Assembly: GCF_042242105.1 (NCBI RefSeq) | Contig: NC_092014.1 | Coordinates: 3,213,874-3,277,873 of the forward strand | Reading direction: 5' to 3' | Length of the DNA stretch: 64,000 nt | Origin: Pempheris klunzingeri | Taxonomy: Eukaryota; Chordata; Actinopteri; Acropomatiformes; Pempheridae | In this document: positions 11,327-21,900 of the stretch, one piece after another | How the letters are laid out: every line of letters starts with the position of its first letter | Position numbering within the stretch: the first letter of the stretch is position 1 | The notes under the pieces: model-generated | Databases searched by the model: none | Seen by the model: the letters and a program-made list of their open reading frames with translations, nothing else | What the model was told of the DNA's origin: nothing | Translations under genes and position numbers: made by a program

Positions 11327-13549
11327 ATGATGCTGCAGAGCCCGCTTACATCCACGCCGTTTTCTGTCAAGGATATCCTTAAAATGGAGCTGCAGCAGCA
11401 GCAGTCCGGGTCCCTGGAGCTCCAACACCGGGCCCACGCTCAGCAGTTGGCTGGGTCCCCTCCCCAGCAGCAGCAGCAGCAGCAGCAGCAGCATTTCCAA
11501 ACCCCGCCGTCCTGCATGCTCGCCGGGGCCCGGGACAGTCCCTCCTTCTCGGAGGGAGAGGACAACCTGGCTTACCTCAGCGCGCTGGCGGTGCGGGAAG
11601 GAGAGCGAGGGGAGACCAGCCTGTCCCCGGACATGTACGTCCATCCCGGCCTGCAGGGAGCCAAGCTGGGGGGCGCCGAGCAGGACGAGCAGGAGAGCAG
11701 TGAGTTGAAGCACAAGCTGCGACTGTACAGGCCAGACAAAAGGCAACAAAGGACACGTGTAACAATAATGATCAGAGTAAATATCAATTAGAATGTCTTA
11801 CAGAGGAAATGTGGCAGTGATACCACATGGATGGTAAATGTAAGCAGCTGTTTTACATGTAAAATATTGTGGCTACAAAAACAAAAACAAACGAACCTGT
11901 AAAGTTGTGTATAATATATTTAATTATGTAAATTAAAAAGAAAAATCCAAGCATTTTAACAGCTCGGTGACCAAGCAATGAAGGTAATATCTAGACTATT
12001 AAATCGGCAAACACAATATGAGCCAACTGAAGGAACATTATGGTGTCATTTTCTAAACACTCCTGCAGCTCTTTTGTGGCGAATTATTCCAGTAATTTTA
12101 AAAATCATTTGGTCACATAAAGATCTGTAGCTCAAAACGTTGTGCAGAGTGCAAAATTATATAAATTCCTGTACAATATAGTGAAAAAAAAAACCAGATT
12201 GAGTGGCACAGGATCTGTCCTCGGCTGCTCCACCTCCACACACCAGACATTATCGCAATAAAGAGCTATCAAATGGTGGAAGTCACCATCACCGCGGCCA
12301 GAGGCCTGAGACGAATCCAGTAAAGTCTGGAGATGTCAAACACTTTCTAGTGGTTCAGCTGCGCGCCTGCTACGCGGAGTCTGTTATGATGTGTGGACCA
12401 TAAACTGACAATTAGTTTAAAGAGGCTTGTAAAAGAAATGACACCGCGAAGTAGCGCTAATAAACACAGTCACAGAGACACATCTTCCTCACATGGGACA
12501 TATAATTATTCATTAGACATAAACAGCTCAAGGAACGAGGTTCAAGCTGCTTGTGGGTTTCTAACATGTAAATTATCTGCCTAAAGCTACAGATAGACAC
12601 GTCTATATTCTGGACTAAAGAGATTATTCTCTGTTTTTTTGGTTTTCTCCTTAAAGATCAACCTTTTCTGTCTCTTTTTTAGAATAATTTCTGAGCTTTA
12701 ATGTTGTGCACGAAAGCTTTTGAAAGTGTGAGGGATTTTTTTTTAAAAAAAGGAAACAAAGGAGATGTGTTTAAGTTAAGTTAAGTTTAAGTGTGTTGTG
12801 GCTTCTGTTGAAAACTGGTTTGGTTCCAGACTAGAAGAAGTGGCGTAATGTTCCTTTTAACGCAAACAGGAAAACAGCATTTCTTATGTGACTTTTCATC
12901 CTACCCAGAGAGCTGTGGTTTGGTGTCCCGGGAAGAGGCAGCGGAGGGCGGGCAGGTCGACTCGGAGCGGCCGGTGCAGAAGCAGAGGAGCCGGCGGAGA
13001 CCCAGGGTGCTCTTCTCCCAGGCGCAGGTCTTCGAGCTGGAGCGGCGCTTCAAGCAGCAGCGCTACCTGTCCGCCCCTGAGCGGGAGCACCTCGCCACCA
13101 CCCTGAAACTCACCTCGAACCAGGTGAAGATCTGGTTCCAGAACCGCCGCTACAAGTGCAAACGGCAGCGGCAGGACAAGTCTCTGGAGGCGGCGGGGCA
13201 GCACCACCCTCCCCCTCCCCGGCGCGTCGCCGTGCCGGTGCTGGTCCGAGATGGGAAGCCGTGCCTGGGCGGCGCGCAGAGCTACGCCGCCGCTGCTCCG
13301 TATGGATCCAACCCGTACAGTTATAACGGATACCCGACATACACATACAACAGCCCCGCTTACAACAGCAACTACAGCTGCACGTACACCAGCATCCCCG
13401 CCCTCCCTCCTTCCAGCGGCTCCAACGCCTTCATGAACATGAACTTGGGGAACGTGAGCGGCCTCGGCGGCTCCCCACAGGCCCAGACACATCAAGGGAC
13501 AGCGGTCACGTCCTGCCAGGGCTCCCTGCAGGGGATCCGGGCCTGGTAG
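11327..13549 (+). CDS. nkx2.3: Homeobox protein Nkx2.3, two exons
   Basis: Exons 11327-11699 and 12909-13549, 337 aa. The donor is GCA|GTGAGT and the acceptor TACCCAG|AG; the joined codon is Lys125, giving ...ESKSCGL, like the QKSC junction in human NKX2-3. The start at 11327 gives [17 protein letters not shown], matching the family N-terminus with its TN (Groucho-binding) motif at residues 10-20, and has a purine at -3. The homeodomain is at about 153-212 with the NK2-specific Tyr54 (QNRRYKCKR); the NK2-specific domain is at 224-242 ([15 protein letters not shown]). The C-terminus is Tyr/Asn/Ser-rich and ends LQGIRAW, shared by Nkx2.3 and Nkx2.5. It is a DNA-binding transcription factor of pharyngeal endoderm and of gut and spleen mesoderm in other vertebrates. 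Neighbours slc25a28 and entpd7 support nkx2.3 over nkx2.5. Confidence 0.95.
11465..11491 (+). repeat. nkx2.3: CAG repeat encoding poly-Gln in nkx2.3 exon 1
   Basis: Nine uninterrupted CAG codons encode Gln47-Gln55, between the TN motif and the acidic middle region. A shorter Gln run (residues 23-26) lies just before. I recall no such long Gln run in human NKX2-3. Pure CAG tracts tend to vary in length between individuals. Confidence 0.9.
11700..12908 (+). other. nkx2.3: nkx2.3 intron 1
   Basis: A 1.2-kb intron with a strong GTGAGT donor and a CAG acceptor. It is AT-rich, with no coding frame of note. A polypyrimidine stretch near the acceptor is weak (TTTTCATCCTACCCAG). Single introns at this place, between the N-terminal region and the homeodomain, are usual in NK2 genes. 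Confidence 0.85.
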
Positions 13550-14080
13550 CCTCACCAGTGTCTCTTTTTTTGACGGAGCTCTTTCATTTTGGCCAAACCG
13601 CAACCTCTTAGAAGTGCGTGATAAGTTGGTCAAAACGGCCCAGAAAACAGAACTGCTTATATAATGGATGTGGGTTTGGATTCACCTGCCAGACGAGATG
13701 AAATCCCACTTATATTTCCGGCTATTTCAACTGTGTTACAGCCGAAATGAGTGTGCGTTCAGGCTGGACGTCACACTGTGGCATCTGTGGCGTGAAATTT
13801 GGGGGTGAAATTTCATTTTATGGTCCAATAATTGTTGGTGCTCTTGTTTGGCACTGAAGCACACCGGGGAAATTACGCACAAGTTTGCGCATTTCTCCTC
13901 ATTTGAACTCAAAAAGATTTTTTTTTTTTTTTAATGTTTGTTTTTAACATGGTATATTTTTAGGTCATGGAGAGACTGAATTGCTTTAAAGTGTTTTTTT
14001 TTTTTGTGGGTTAAACAGAGAATTGTTCTAGTCTATTTCACATCTATTCAAATAAATCAGAGAAAATGAGACAAGGTGCG
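13550..14080 (+). other. nkx2.3: nkx2.3 3' UTR with polyadenylation signal
   Basis: After the TAG at 13547, the sequence turns AT-rich with T runs at 13917-13932 and 13994-14005. A canonical AATAAA lies at 14051-14056, about 500 bases after the stop. The true cleavage site is not visible. Confidence 0.55.
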
Positions 14081-14259
14081 TTTGATTTTGTATTCGGGGG
14101 AAAAAAATAACCTTTTTTTTATTTTTATTTTTTTGGATGTTAAACTTTCATTGTGTTGTTGGGAAAGAGAGGTCGAATTATTACTATTTTCCAAAGGATA
14201 AATACATGAAACTGTATGTTCCCCTGAAAGTGAAAAGAAAGATTAACAATAATCCATGT

Positions 14260-15310
14260 GGGGTCACTTGTGTCCATAAGCGAATCAAATTCACGCAGGC
14301 AAATTTTGCTCATAAACACATAGAAGGAGAGCTGCTGGAGGAGGCCTGGCCACAGGAACTCTTTGTCTCGGCTCCAGGCGACGTGAAAAGAGGAAGTTAT
14401 TCTCCATTTGAGGTCCTTTAAAGGACGCGATTAAGCACCTAAAATACCCCCGAAGAGCGAGCTGCAGCCGGGCTGGGGAGAGGGAATAATGGCTCTTATT
14501 GGATTGTCGGACAAAAGGTGTGTGGTAGGCAGAGCCGGGCACTCAGCAAAGACAAAAGCGCACAGGGGCCGTGAGATTGACGTCCTAATATTCCCATTTG
14601 AGGGACAGGCAGCGGGTTATTCTGCGCGGAGAAGGGGACACGGAGGAAAAATGTGGTCACTTTTGTTCCCCTTCAGGAGGCTTTTTTTGTTCGCGGAGAA
14701 AGGCTCTCCGAGAGCCCCAGCCGCGAGGCTTCGGGGGCAGCCGGGCTGGAGGTGATGGCAGCGGGGAGGCGTTGGTGTGAAAGAAGGGGGTATTATTGCT
14801 ACAAGTTTCACCATTTATCCCAATCAGGAAAATGGACGGGAGAATGTTAAGGGGGAGCCCGATGAGGAGGAGGGAGCCAGCTTCGTGTCCTGTACGCTAT
14901 TATTCCAGTTAAGGGGTGTTATTTCAGCCCGGACCGATGTTATTCTCACAGGTTAAAGTCTGATCTTGAACTGAAAATGACAGAAAGTTTCACAAATATC
15001 ACAGAAAAACTGCAATATTAAAGTGATTTCACGGGTTCTGTGTGCCAAACGGCCCCAATTACGCACCACGGGAGAAAGAAAAGTTCTGACAGGGATATTA
15101 TAGGAATATTTTGCTCGGCTGATTCAGTGGTTTTTACAAAGGCACAAAGGATTTCATCGGAATGGCCAGGTAGTGATTCAATAGGCGAAATGATCCCAAA
15201 ACGAAAGAAATGTAGGTTTAGTTTGGTCAAAATGCGTTTTAGTCGCTCAAAAAATTCAATAGAGAACAAATTGAGTTATTTATCACGTGAAAACGCCTCA
15301 TTGTAGCTTG
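14260..15310. promoter_or_regulatory. Candidate downstream regulatory block of nkx2.3
   Basis: A long, sequence-complex, CpG-bearing stretch just after nkx2.3 with no simple repeats and no convincing coding frame. Open frames on both strands overlap and none has a domain. It contains TAATGG, GATTAAGC, CCAATTACGCAC and TTTATCACGTG-like motifs. Such high-complexity DNA beside a developmental transcription factor often holds enhancers. Evidence is texture only. Confidence 0.33.
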
Positions 15311-15539
15311 TCTTGTGTCATGATTTGCTGCTTTTGTCAGTTTAAAATCATTATAAATTTGGCGTTTTGGTGATTTTTGGACTGTTGGTGGGGGGAAAAA
15401 GGTGATTTGAAGACATCAGAGTGGCTTTTGGAAGTTGTGGTGAGTATTTTTCAGACTAAATTAACAGATTCTTAATAAGTACAACTGGGGAAACTAGAGC
15501 TGATGTCTAGGAAGGTTAGAATTCGTCTGTATTTAAGGT

Positions 15540-16520
15540 TGTGCAGCCTAATTGGCGCTGGTAATGAGCCATTACGCGCAAATAAAGGTTAAAGAATTAC
15601 AAAGAGTAGAAGCAGGGCTCAATTTCAGACCGAACACGTCATAAACCTTCGTTTTCTAGCCTATGGGACAAAAGCCTGCCAAATTAATTTGCTGGAATAA
15701 TCTTTAAGGACAAAAATGATCGTGGAAGTTGTGTGAAAATCAGGGAGGAAAGCATCAATTGCTATTTTTGTCTGCGCGTAATGGCTCCTCCGGCCTGAGA
15801 ACAGTTGTTTCCCAAACCCATTCTGCTATAATTATACCCACACACTTTTCTAGTGTGAGACAGCAGCCAAGACAGCAGGAGCCACATTTACTAAGATGTC
15901 TCCCACCGAAACCTCCAGACCTCGTTTACACTGATTCATACGCGCTTGATGAAACAGCGGAGCAGCTCTGGTGACTGACAGGAGTTCAGCAGTTAGTCAG
16001 TGTGAGAAGTTTTACATCTGTTGAAGGAATTTTAATATTTTAATATGAGGCTTCAAAGGGAGTAATTATTTCCTGACTCATAACGAATTCCGAGCGATTT
16101 TACGCACATTTCCTCCTCTAAAGCTCAGATGGTTAATTAAGACCAGAGGAAAAGACTAAACGGGAATAAATACGGTCTTATTGTTATCGGCAGAGATCAA
16201 TGCGTCTCTCCGGCTCCTGTCCGTGCCAGACAGTCCGGCCTCTGCGCTCAGATTGAGATCTGTCAGTCTGAGCTGTTAACCAGCTGATCTCCTGTGAGGG
16301 ACTAAACCACGCTAAAGTCCACCGGAGCAGCCTGATGCCTTCTCCTTACTAATGGGGATTAATTGGGGAGGTAAACAGAGAGCCGATAAGCGCTGCGCCC
16401 CGAGGTGCTGTCCGGCCGCAGGACACTGATGGATGCAAATAAAGACGAGACAGAGAGGCGTCTGGGAGGTAAACACCTCTACCTGCTGGGTCAGGAGCAG
16501 CCACAATAATATCAATACTA
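15540..16520. promoter_or_regulatory. Second candidate downstream regulatory block
   Basis: Complex non-coding DNA with repeated homeodomain-like cores (CCTAATTGGCG near 15548, GAGCCATTACGCGC near 15567, TTAATTTGC near 15684, GGGGATTAATTGG near 16353), an octamer-like ATGCAAAT near 16433 and a GATAAG near 16384. A short hairpin GAGGTAAACACCTC (around 16467-16480) contains a forkhead-type TAAACA. No coding frame is credible. Conservation with other fish would decide whether this is an enhancer. Confidence 0.35.
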
Positions 16521-16624
16521 CTACTACTAATAATAATAATGTTTTCATTCTTAATAATTTTAATTTTCCTGCAATATGCTGATGTGATAAGACTTTTCTT
16601 CCTATTTTAAATTAAAAAAAAATA

Positions 16625-16774
16625 CACTGTTGCCCATAAAGTTGGAATAATTGTTCAATTTAAGTTTAAAGTATAAACTTTATTTATCAAGAATAAATCA
16701 CATTGTCGCAATCATTTCACGAGAAGAGGTAAAAAAAACAAAAACATTTTATTCCAACTTTATGGGCAACAGTG
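16625..16774. mobile_element. 150-bp MITE with perfect 26-bp inverted ends (Tc1/mariner-like)
   Basis: The left end starts CACTGTTGCCCATAAAGTTG at 16625, and the right end ends with the exact reverse complement at 16774. The two ends match over 26 bp without a mismatch. TA dinucleotides flank both sides (16623-16624 and 16775-16776), as expected for a TA target-site duplication. The 100-bp interior is AT-rich and non-coding. This is a non-autonomous element that was mobilised in trans. Perfect ends suggest it is younger than the other repeats here. Confidence 0.85.
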
Positions 16775-17019
16775 TAGATATACTTACTCAGTGTCATCTT
16801 AAAAAGATAAGCAAGAAAAAGTAAAAAATATCAAAGTACAGCCTCCAACATTCATTGAAAATACAATTTTGCTAGTTTTTCTTTTCCAGGAGTTCCCTGT
16901 TTTTGTGTTTGTGCCCTGAAAGTCAGTTCCATCTGCAGTCTGTAAATCTGATCTTTGACTTTCTAACCTTGTAATGTTCATCTAGTACTTATACTAGTGC
17001 TACTATTGGACTTTTAGTA

Positions 17020-17620
17020 CTGCCACATCTAATACTCAGCAGTGAAAGAAGTAGTAAAAGTACCATGTGTGAGCAGCTACTTTTACCTGCTTTATGAGCT
17101 GTTGGGCAATTTAATCTATCAAAAGGCATCATGTTATATATAAGTGGTCGTATATTACTCTGTAAAGTAACTACAATAAGTACAACATTTTCCTCTGAAT
17201 TGCGTATAAAGTATCAGAAAATGGAAACACCAAAGTAAAACACGTGTAAGTTGCACAGAACCCGAGTGAATTTACGTTGAATTTCAGTAAAATGTCTGAA
17301 ATTATTAAGTAAAAGTACGAAAGTATTAACAGTAAAGTAAAAGTAAATGTGTGTGTGTACATGCATTACTGATGTTTTAACATGTAAGCAACATTTTAAT
17401 ATTAGAGCTGGAGCTCTTTTTTCCTACTTTATATACTGTTGGATAGTTTGATCAACAGCACACACTGTAAATCTGACATCTTCATGAATGCAGTGCAGTA
17501 AAAAGTACAATATTTGCCTCTGAGACATAGAACTAGAAGTAAATACTAGAAATATTAGTATAAATACTGGAATAAAAAGAAAAGACTCGAGCAAAACACA
17601 AGTAACACAATGTTAATGCT
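17020..17620. mobile_element. Two adjacent degenerate hAT-like MITE copies
   Basis: Bases 17040-17240 and 17290-17610 each contain the body of the AAGTAAAAGTAC-type percomorph MITE. Diagnostic words are GAGCTGTTGGGCAATTTAAT then TTTATATACTGTTGGATAG, and AGTAAAAAGTACAATATTTG with GCCTCTGA (a diverged form of both also lies in the first copy). The order suggests two decayed, partly overlapping insertions in the same orientation. No transposase frame. The same family appears at 4741 and 18540. Confidence 0.6.
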
Positions 17621-17753
17621 GCTATTTCAACATGGGAAGTTGTGCTTCGACACTTAAAGTATATTATTGGTGCTGCCAAAGCTCCTCACCTGTAATCACA
17701 CATGAGTGGTGGTAATAGAAAATGCATTAGGATGCCCACAGGCCATTCATTCT

Positions 17754-17754
<1 letters not shown>

Positions 17755-17827
<73 letters not shown>
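17755..17827. repeat. (AC)n microsatellite, about 36 units
   Basis: An uninterrupted AC tract, with a GT tract about 135 bp downstream (17963-18002, interrupted by GCG). The two are in inverted orientation and could pair as a long hairpin in single-stranded form. They cause false His-Thr/Cys-Val frames. Confidence 0.97.
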
Positions 17828-17829
<2 letters not shown>

Positions 17830-17962
17830 AAAACTTGTGTCACACCACAGTTTTTATTATTTGCCTCATTTGGTAGCTTGCTAATCTGTTTACACTCAAG
17901 CCGACAGCTAACCACAGCTGCACGATCAAACACACACCAGTCATCACCATGTATACAGTAGC

Positions 17963-18002
17963 TGTGTGTGTGCGTGTGTGCGTGTGTGTGTGTGTGTGTG
18001 TG
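17963..18002. repeat. (GT)n microsatellite, interrupted
   Basis: A GT tract with two GCG interruptions, inverted relative to the AC tract upstream. No gene association is seen. Confidence 0.93.
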
Positions 18003-18539
18003 TCTTATATGCACATCTGTGTTTTACATCTACTTTGAATCATTATTGGTCCGTGAAGCAGTCACATTTCTACAACACCGGCAGCCATATCAGTTAATAA
18101 CCGTCCCTCTGGGCCAACGGCTGCACACATCACACACCCTGAAGGCAGATTGAGCCTCAGTGAAAGTAAAATTATTGGGATTTTGCACTACGCACACAAC
18201 TGATGTGGTTAAACGCGACAGAGCTTGTTCCCCTCATTCATAATACAAAGTGCAATTTGCAAATTATTACAAAATAAGTGGCATTTACAGATAAAATCTG
18301 GAGCTTCTGTTGTGTGAAAAGTTTGATTTGGATTTAAAAAAAAGCTTCCTGATCAGCTGTCAATATTGTTTAAATACTGATTATGTCTTTTAGCATGTTT
18401 GTTTTAAGGTGAAAAAGAGGTATCAGTAAAGTAAATCAGTTTGAGCAAAACTCATCTTATCTTATCTAAACCTAACTTATCTGAACCCTGAATAAAAACA
18501 CCAGAGCACGACGCTTACTAGTCTGTTAAAGAGCCACAA

Positions 18540-18990
18540 ATCATCAGTCATTGTACAATTACTGTACTTTTTACTCCACTACATTTGTTTGACTGCTTTC
18601 TAGCGAGCAGATTCAGATTAACAATCCAAAATATAATCAAGGAATAAACAATGACAGTGAGGATTTACTGGGCCTCACAAGCTCCCCAGCAGCATGTGAA
18701 TTAATATATGTAATTAAAAATAGCTCCACATTTACCAGCTGCAACATTAAAGGTGGTGAAAACATGAATGCATCAATAACTAGAGGACATTTTATTCTAA
18801 ATCAGCCCAACATGAGACCTTTAAGTATATTTTGATGCGAATACTTTTGTTGCTTTTACTCCCGTAACATTTCCGGTGCAGGGTTTTTACTTGAAGCAGA
18901 GGACTTCTAGGTGGTATTACTGTTTTTACTACAAGGATAAGATCCAAGTTCTTCTACCGTTGCTGTTTTCACCACTTCCATGCAGAGCAG
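18540..18990. mobile_element. hAT-like MITE copy, reverse orientation, degenerate
   Basis: TACTTTTTACTCCACTACAT near 18565, then AATACTTTTGTTGCTTTTAC and GGTTTTTACTTGAAGCAGAG, and finally AAGATCCAAGTTCTTCTACC near 18945. This matches, in reverse, the end regions of the AAGTAAAAGTAC-type MITE seen at 4741 and 17020. The terminal CCACTG is not preserved. Non-coding. Confidence 0.5.
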
Positions 18991-21900
18991 AAGCTCTAAG
19001 AGATCACTGCCAAGGTGTTACACCCATTCAAAGTCATTTAAAACAAAGAAACTCACCAGTTTACATTCAGTTCCTGCATCACTAGCTAGTCCCCTTTAAC
19101 CTACAATGTCAAGATAGCTCTATTAAAATCTACTTTATGGCTCTTAGAGGCAGAAAAAGTACTTTACGCTGACAGTGGGCACTACTGCTTGAACATCATG
19201 TGTTAATGTATCTTGTCTTTTGTATCATTACCAGTTTGGAGAGTGTTTCTTGGCTCGCTCTCTGTTTCTGTCACAACACCCACATGTTGTTGCAGGAGGC
19301 CCTGTATGTGCTGCTGCCGCCTCCACCGGCACGGCTCTCACGATTGGCCATCGAGGAGCAACACTCCGCCTATCAGACGACCATCAATGAGCCGCTCAGG
19401 CTGCGGTGCTGAGTACTGACAGGCCCGGACAGGCTGCATTCACACACAGAGACACTTCAGCTTATAGCAGAGTGATCTGAACTTACAACAGAGGCCCAAC
19501 GGCGGTGTTATTACTGCTACTACAGCTACAGCTACTATTAGCAGCACCACTACCTCACCCCTACTAATAATCCTACTACAGCTCTGGTATTCATGGTCGG
19601 ACAACCTGAGGGAAGGTCCTGGGGCAGAAACCAGCTGCTGGTACCCTCTCCTCCCACTCTCCAGCAATATGAACAATGTTCAACGCCAAAATATCACCTG
19701 GAGCCAGATTTGCTGCTTGGTGATATTAATAAACCTGGTTATTTTAGGAGTATGCAGCAGCACGCAGCTTCTTTCATCGTGACACTGTGTAAACAGTAGA
19801 AACATGGCATTCCCATTATAAAGTACTCTACCGGGAATGTGTGCTTGCATGCATATGATCTGGTCTCCACAGTGTTGAGCAAAATCAGATCTTCTCACAG
19901 GAATCGCAGTGATTGTGAGGGAAAGTTGTTCAACACGGGTGAATTGTTGGTTTTCTTCCTCTAAAGTTTAACTTTGTGTTTATAAGCCAGGTTTTAGCTG
20001 ACTTGAGTCTGGGCATTTTAGTCTTATCTTAGTTTTAAAAAAAGAAAAACACACACATGGCTGTTTTAGTTAAGTTTTTAGTCAAAGAAAACTGTTGACA
20101 TTTGTTTATAGTCATCAGATAATACTGAACATTTCAGTCAGACTTATTCTGTGTAAGACTGCGTGCTATCATTTAATATTTCTTCTGAACAAACACAATT
20201 GAGAGCTGCACTGACAATAACAACGTACCATAATGACAACTTTGCCTTCTTGAACAACAGAAATAAAAAGTGCCGAAAGGAAACTAAACTGCTGGAGTAA
20301 AATTATTTTGTTTTTTAAATATCATTTCAGTCTCCATCTTGTTTTTGGTTAACTGTGCTGTCTCCTAATTACTCATCATAGTCGTAAACACATTTAGTCA
20401 TAATGTCTGTTAAAATAAAATGAGCTATCGCAGCTTATTAGCTACATTACACCATCCACTTTTATTACAACCACAGCTGTTGTGTAGCAGTATAAACTTC
20501 TCCACAATAGAGGAGCGGTTTGCAGACATTTATGAGACAGGAGTCTCATAACAATTCTACAACAGCTTCCTCCATTTTGGACTTTCAAGCTCTCTGTGCA
20601 GCATGCTTTGTTCGCCACACATGAACTCTGTGCAAAAAACTAAATGTGTGCAGATCTCCTTCGTCTACCGATTTCAGTGATGCCATTAAAACTTCACTGT
20701 TTCAAATGTTGGTGTCCAAAAACAGAACACAGTCTCGGTGTGACGAGCTGAATCCACAAGAGCAGTGGCACACACTGATAAATGTTCAAATTTAACTCTG
20801 CTAAATATCACCGTAAACTCCTCCGCACTGATCTCAGTGGATCGCAGCCTGTGGGAGTTTGGCTTCTTAAATGAGATATCCACCAATTGAAAATTTGACA
20901 CCTACAAGCTTCAGTGTAAAGTGCTCTTCAGAGACTGCACAGTGTCTTCTAAGTCAGCTCACATGTAATGCTCGCTGACGTCAGCGTAACAGATTTTGCA
21001 ATGGACGTGGATGTTTGGAAATGTCTTTTTAACTGGGTTCCCGTGTCCTGGGATGGGAGACGGGAGGAAGCCCAGCCAAGAGCACGGCTTCAGCTCGTCC
21101 ATCAGCCCGAGATATCTAAATATTTATCCTGTGATCCACATTTATCCATTCACTGGTGCGGCTTTCTGGGTCAAAAACGTTATGTTTCTGGGAAGACACA
21201 CGAGTGTACAGTGTTTATCCAATGCTACCCACAGAGATTTATCCTAAACTGTCACGGTTTACAATAACACACATAAATTGCAGTGTGTGTCTCACTAAAA
21301 ATCATTAGAATCATTAATTCTGCACCAGCTGGGAAAGTCTGGGCAGGAGAAGCGCTTCCATCAGCAGCCGATATCCAGGCGCTCTTGAGCAAGACGCTCA
21401 CAACAAAGCTGACGAAGCTGATCAACCAACGGTGCAAGATCACGGAAGGGCTGGAGAAAGATGCACTTCAGATAGTTTTACTTGAGTAAACTGCAGGAGT
21501 TTAAAACATCCTAAAAAAAAGAGGGGGAACTAATATTTTAAGGGGAAATAATTGGGTCTTCATCCAGGGGCAGGGTGTGGCACAGAAATCCAACACTCAA
21601 GTGGGTGGTTAGGAACAAAAGGCCTTTGGTGAACGTGAGCTAATACATACATGAAGCCTCTCAGAGGAGCGTTGGTGTATTTCACTTATGTATTATACTG
21701 ATTAATGGCTGAATACCATTCAACTGAGTGCCTGGACTTTGAACGCCACGCCCTATCCCTTATCTTTATAACTGAAGATGCGTGCTTCAACAGACCGAAG
21801 AACTTTGTGTTTGCACAGTTTGTTGAGGCTACGTACGTATACGCTTAAATCTGCAACACCTGGTTTTCACGAGCAAACAGTTATATGCATCCAAGAATCA

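Noticed and set aside
12848..12908. Continuous frame from 12848 into the nkx2.3 homeobox, which could suggest a single-exon short form
   Set aside because: The CAG acceptor at 12908 and the matching phase from exon 1 restore the family junction; the extra N-terminal residues resemble nothing in the family.
12896..13633. 245-codon minus-strand frame opposite nkx2.3 exon 2
   Set aside because: It is the antisense shadow of a GC-rich coding exon. Its Arg/Gly/Val-rich translation has no domain.
17755..18002. CRISPR-like array
   Set aside because: Only dinucleotide repeats are present, with no repeat-spacer structure. The genome is eukaryotic.
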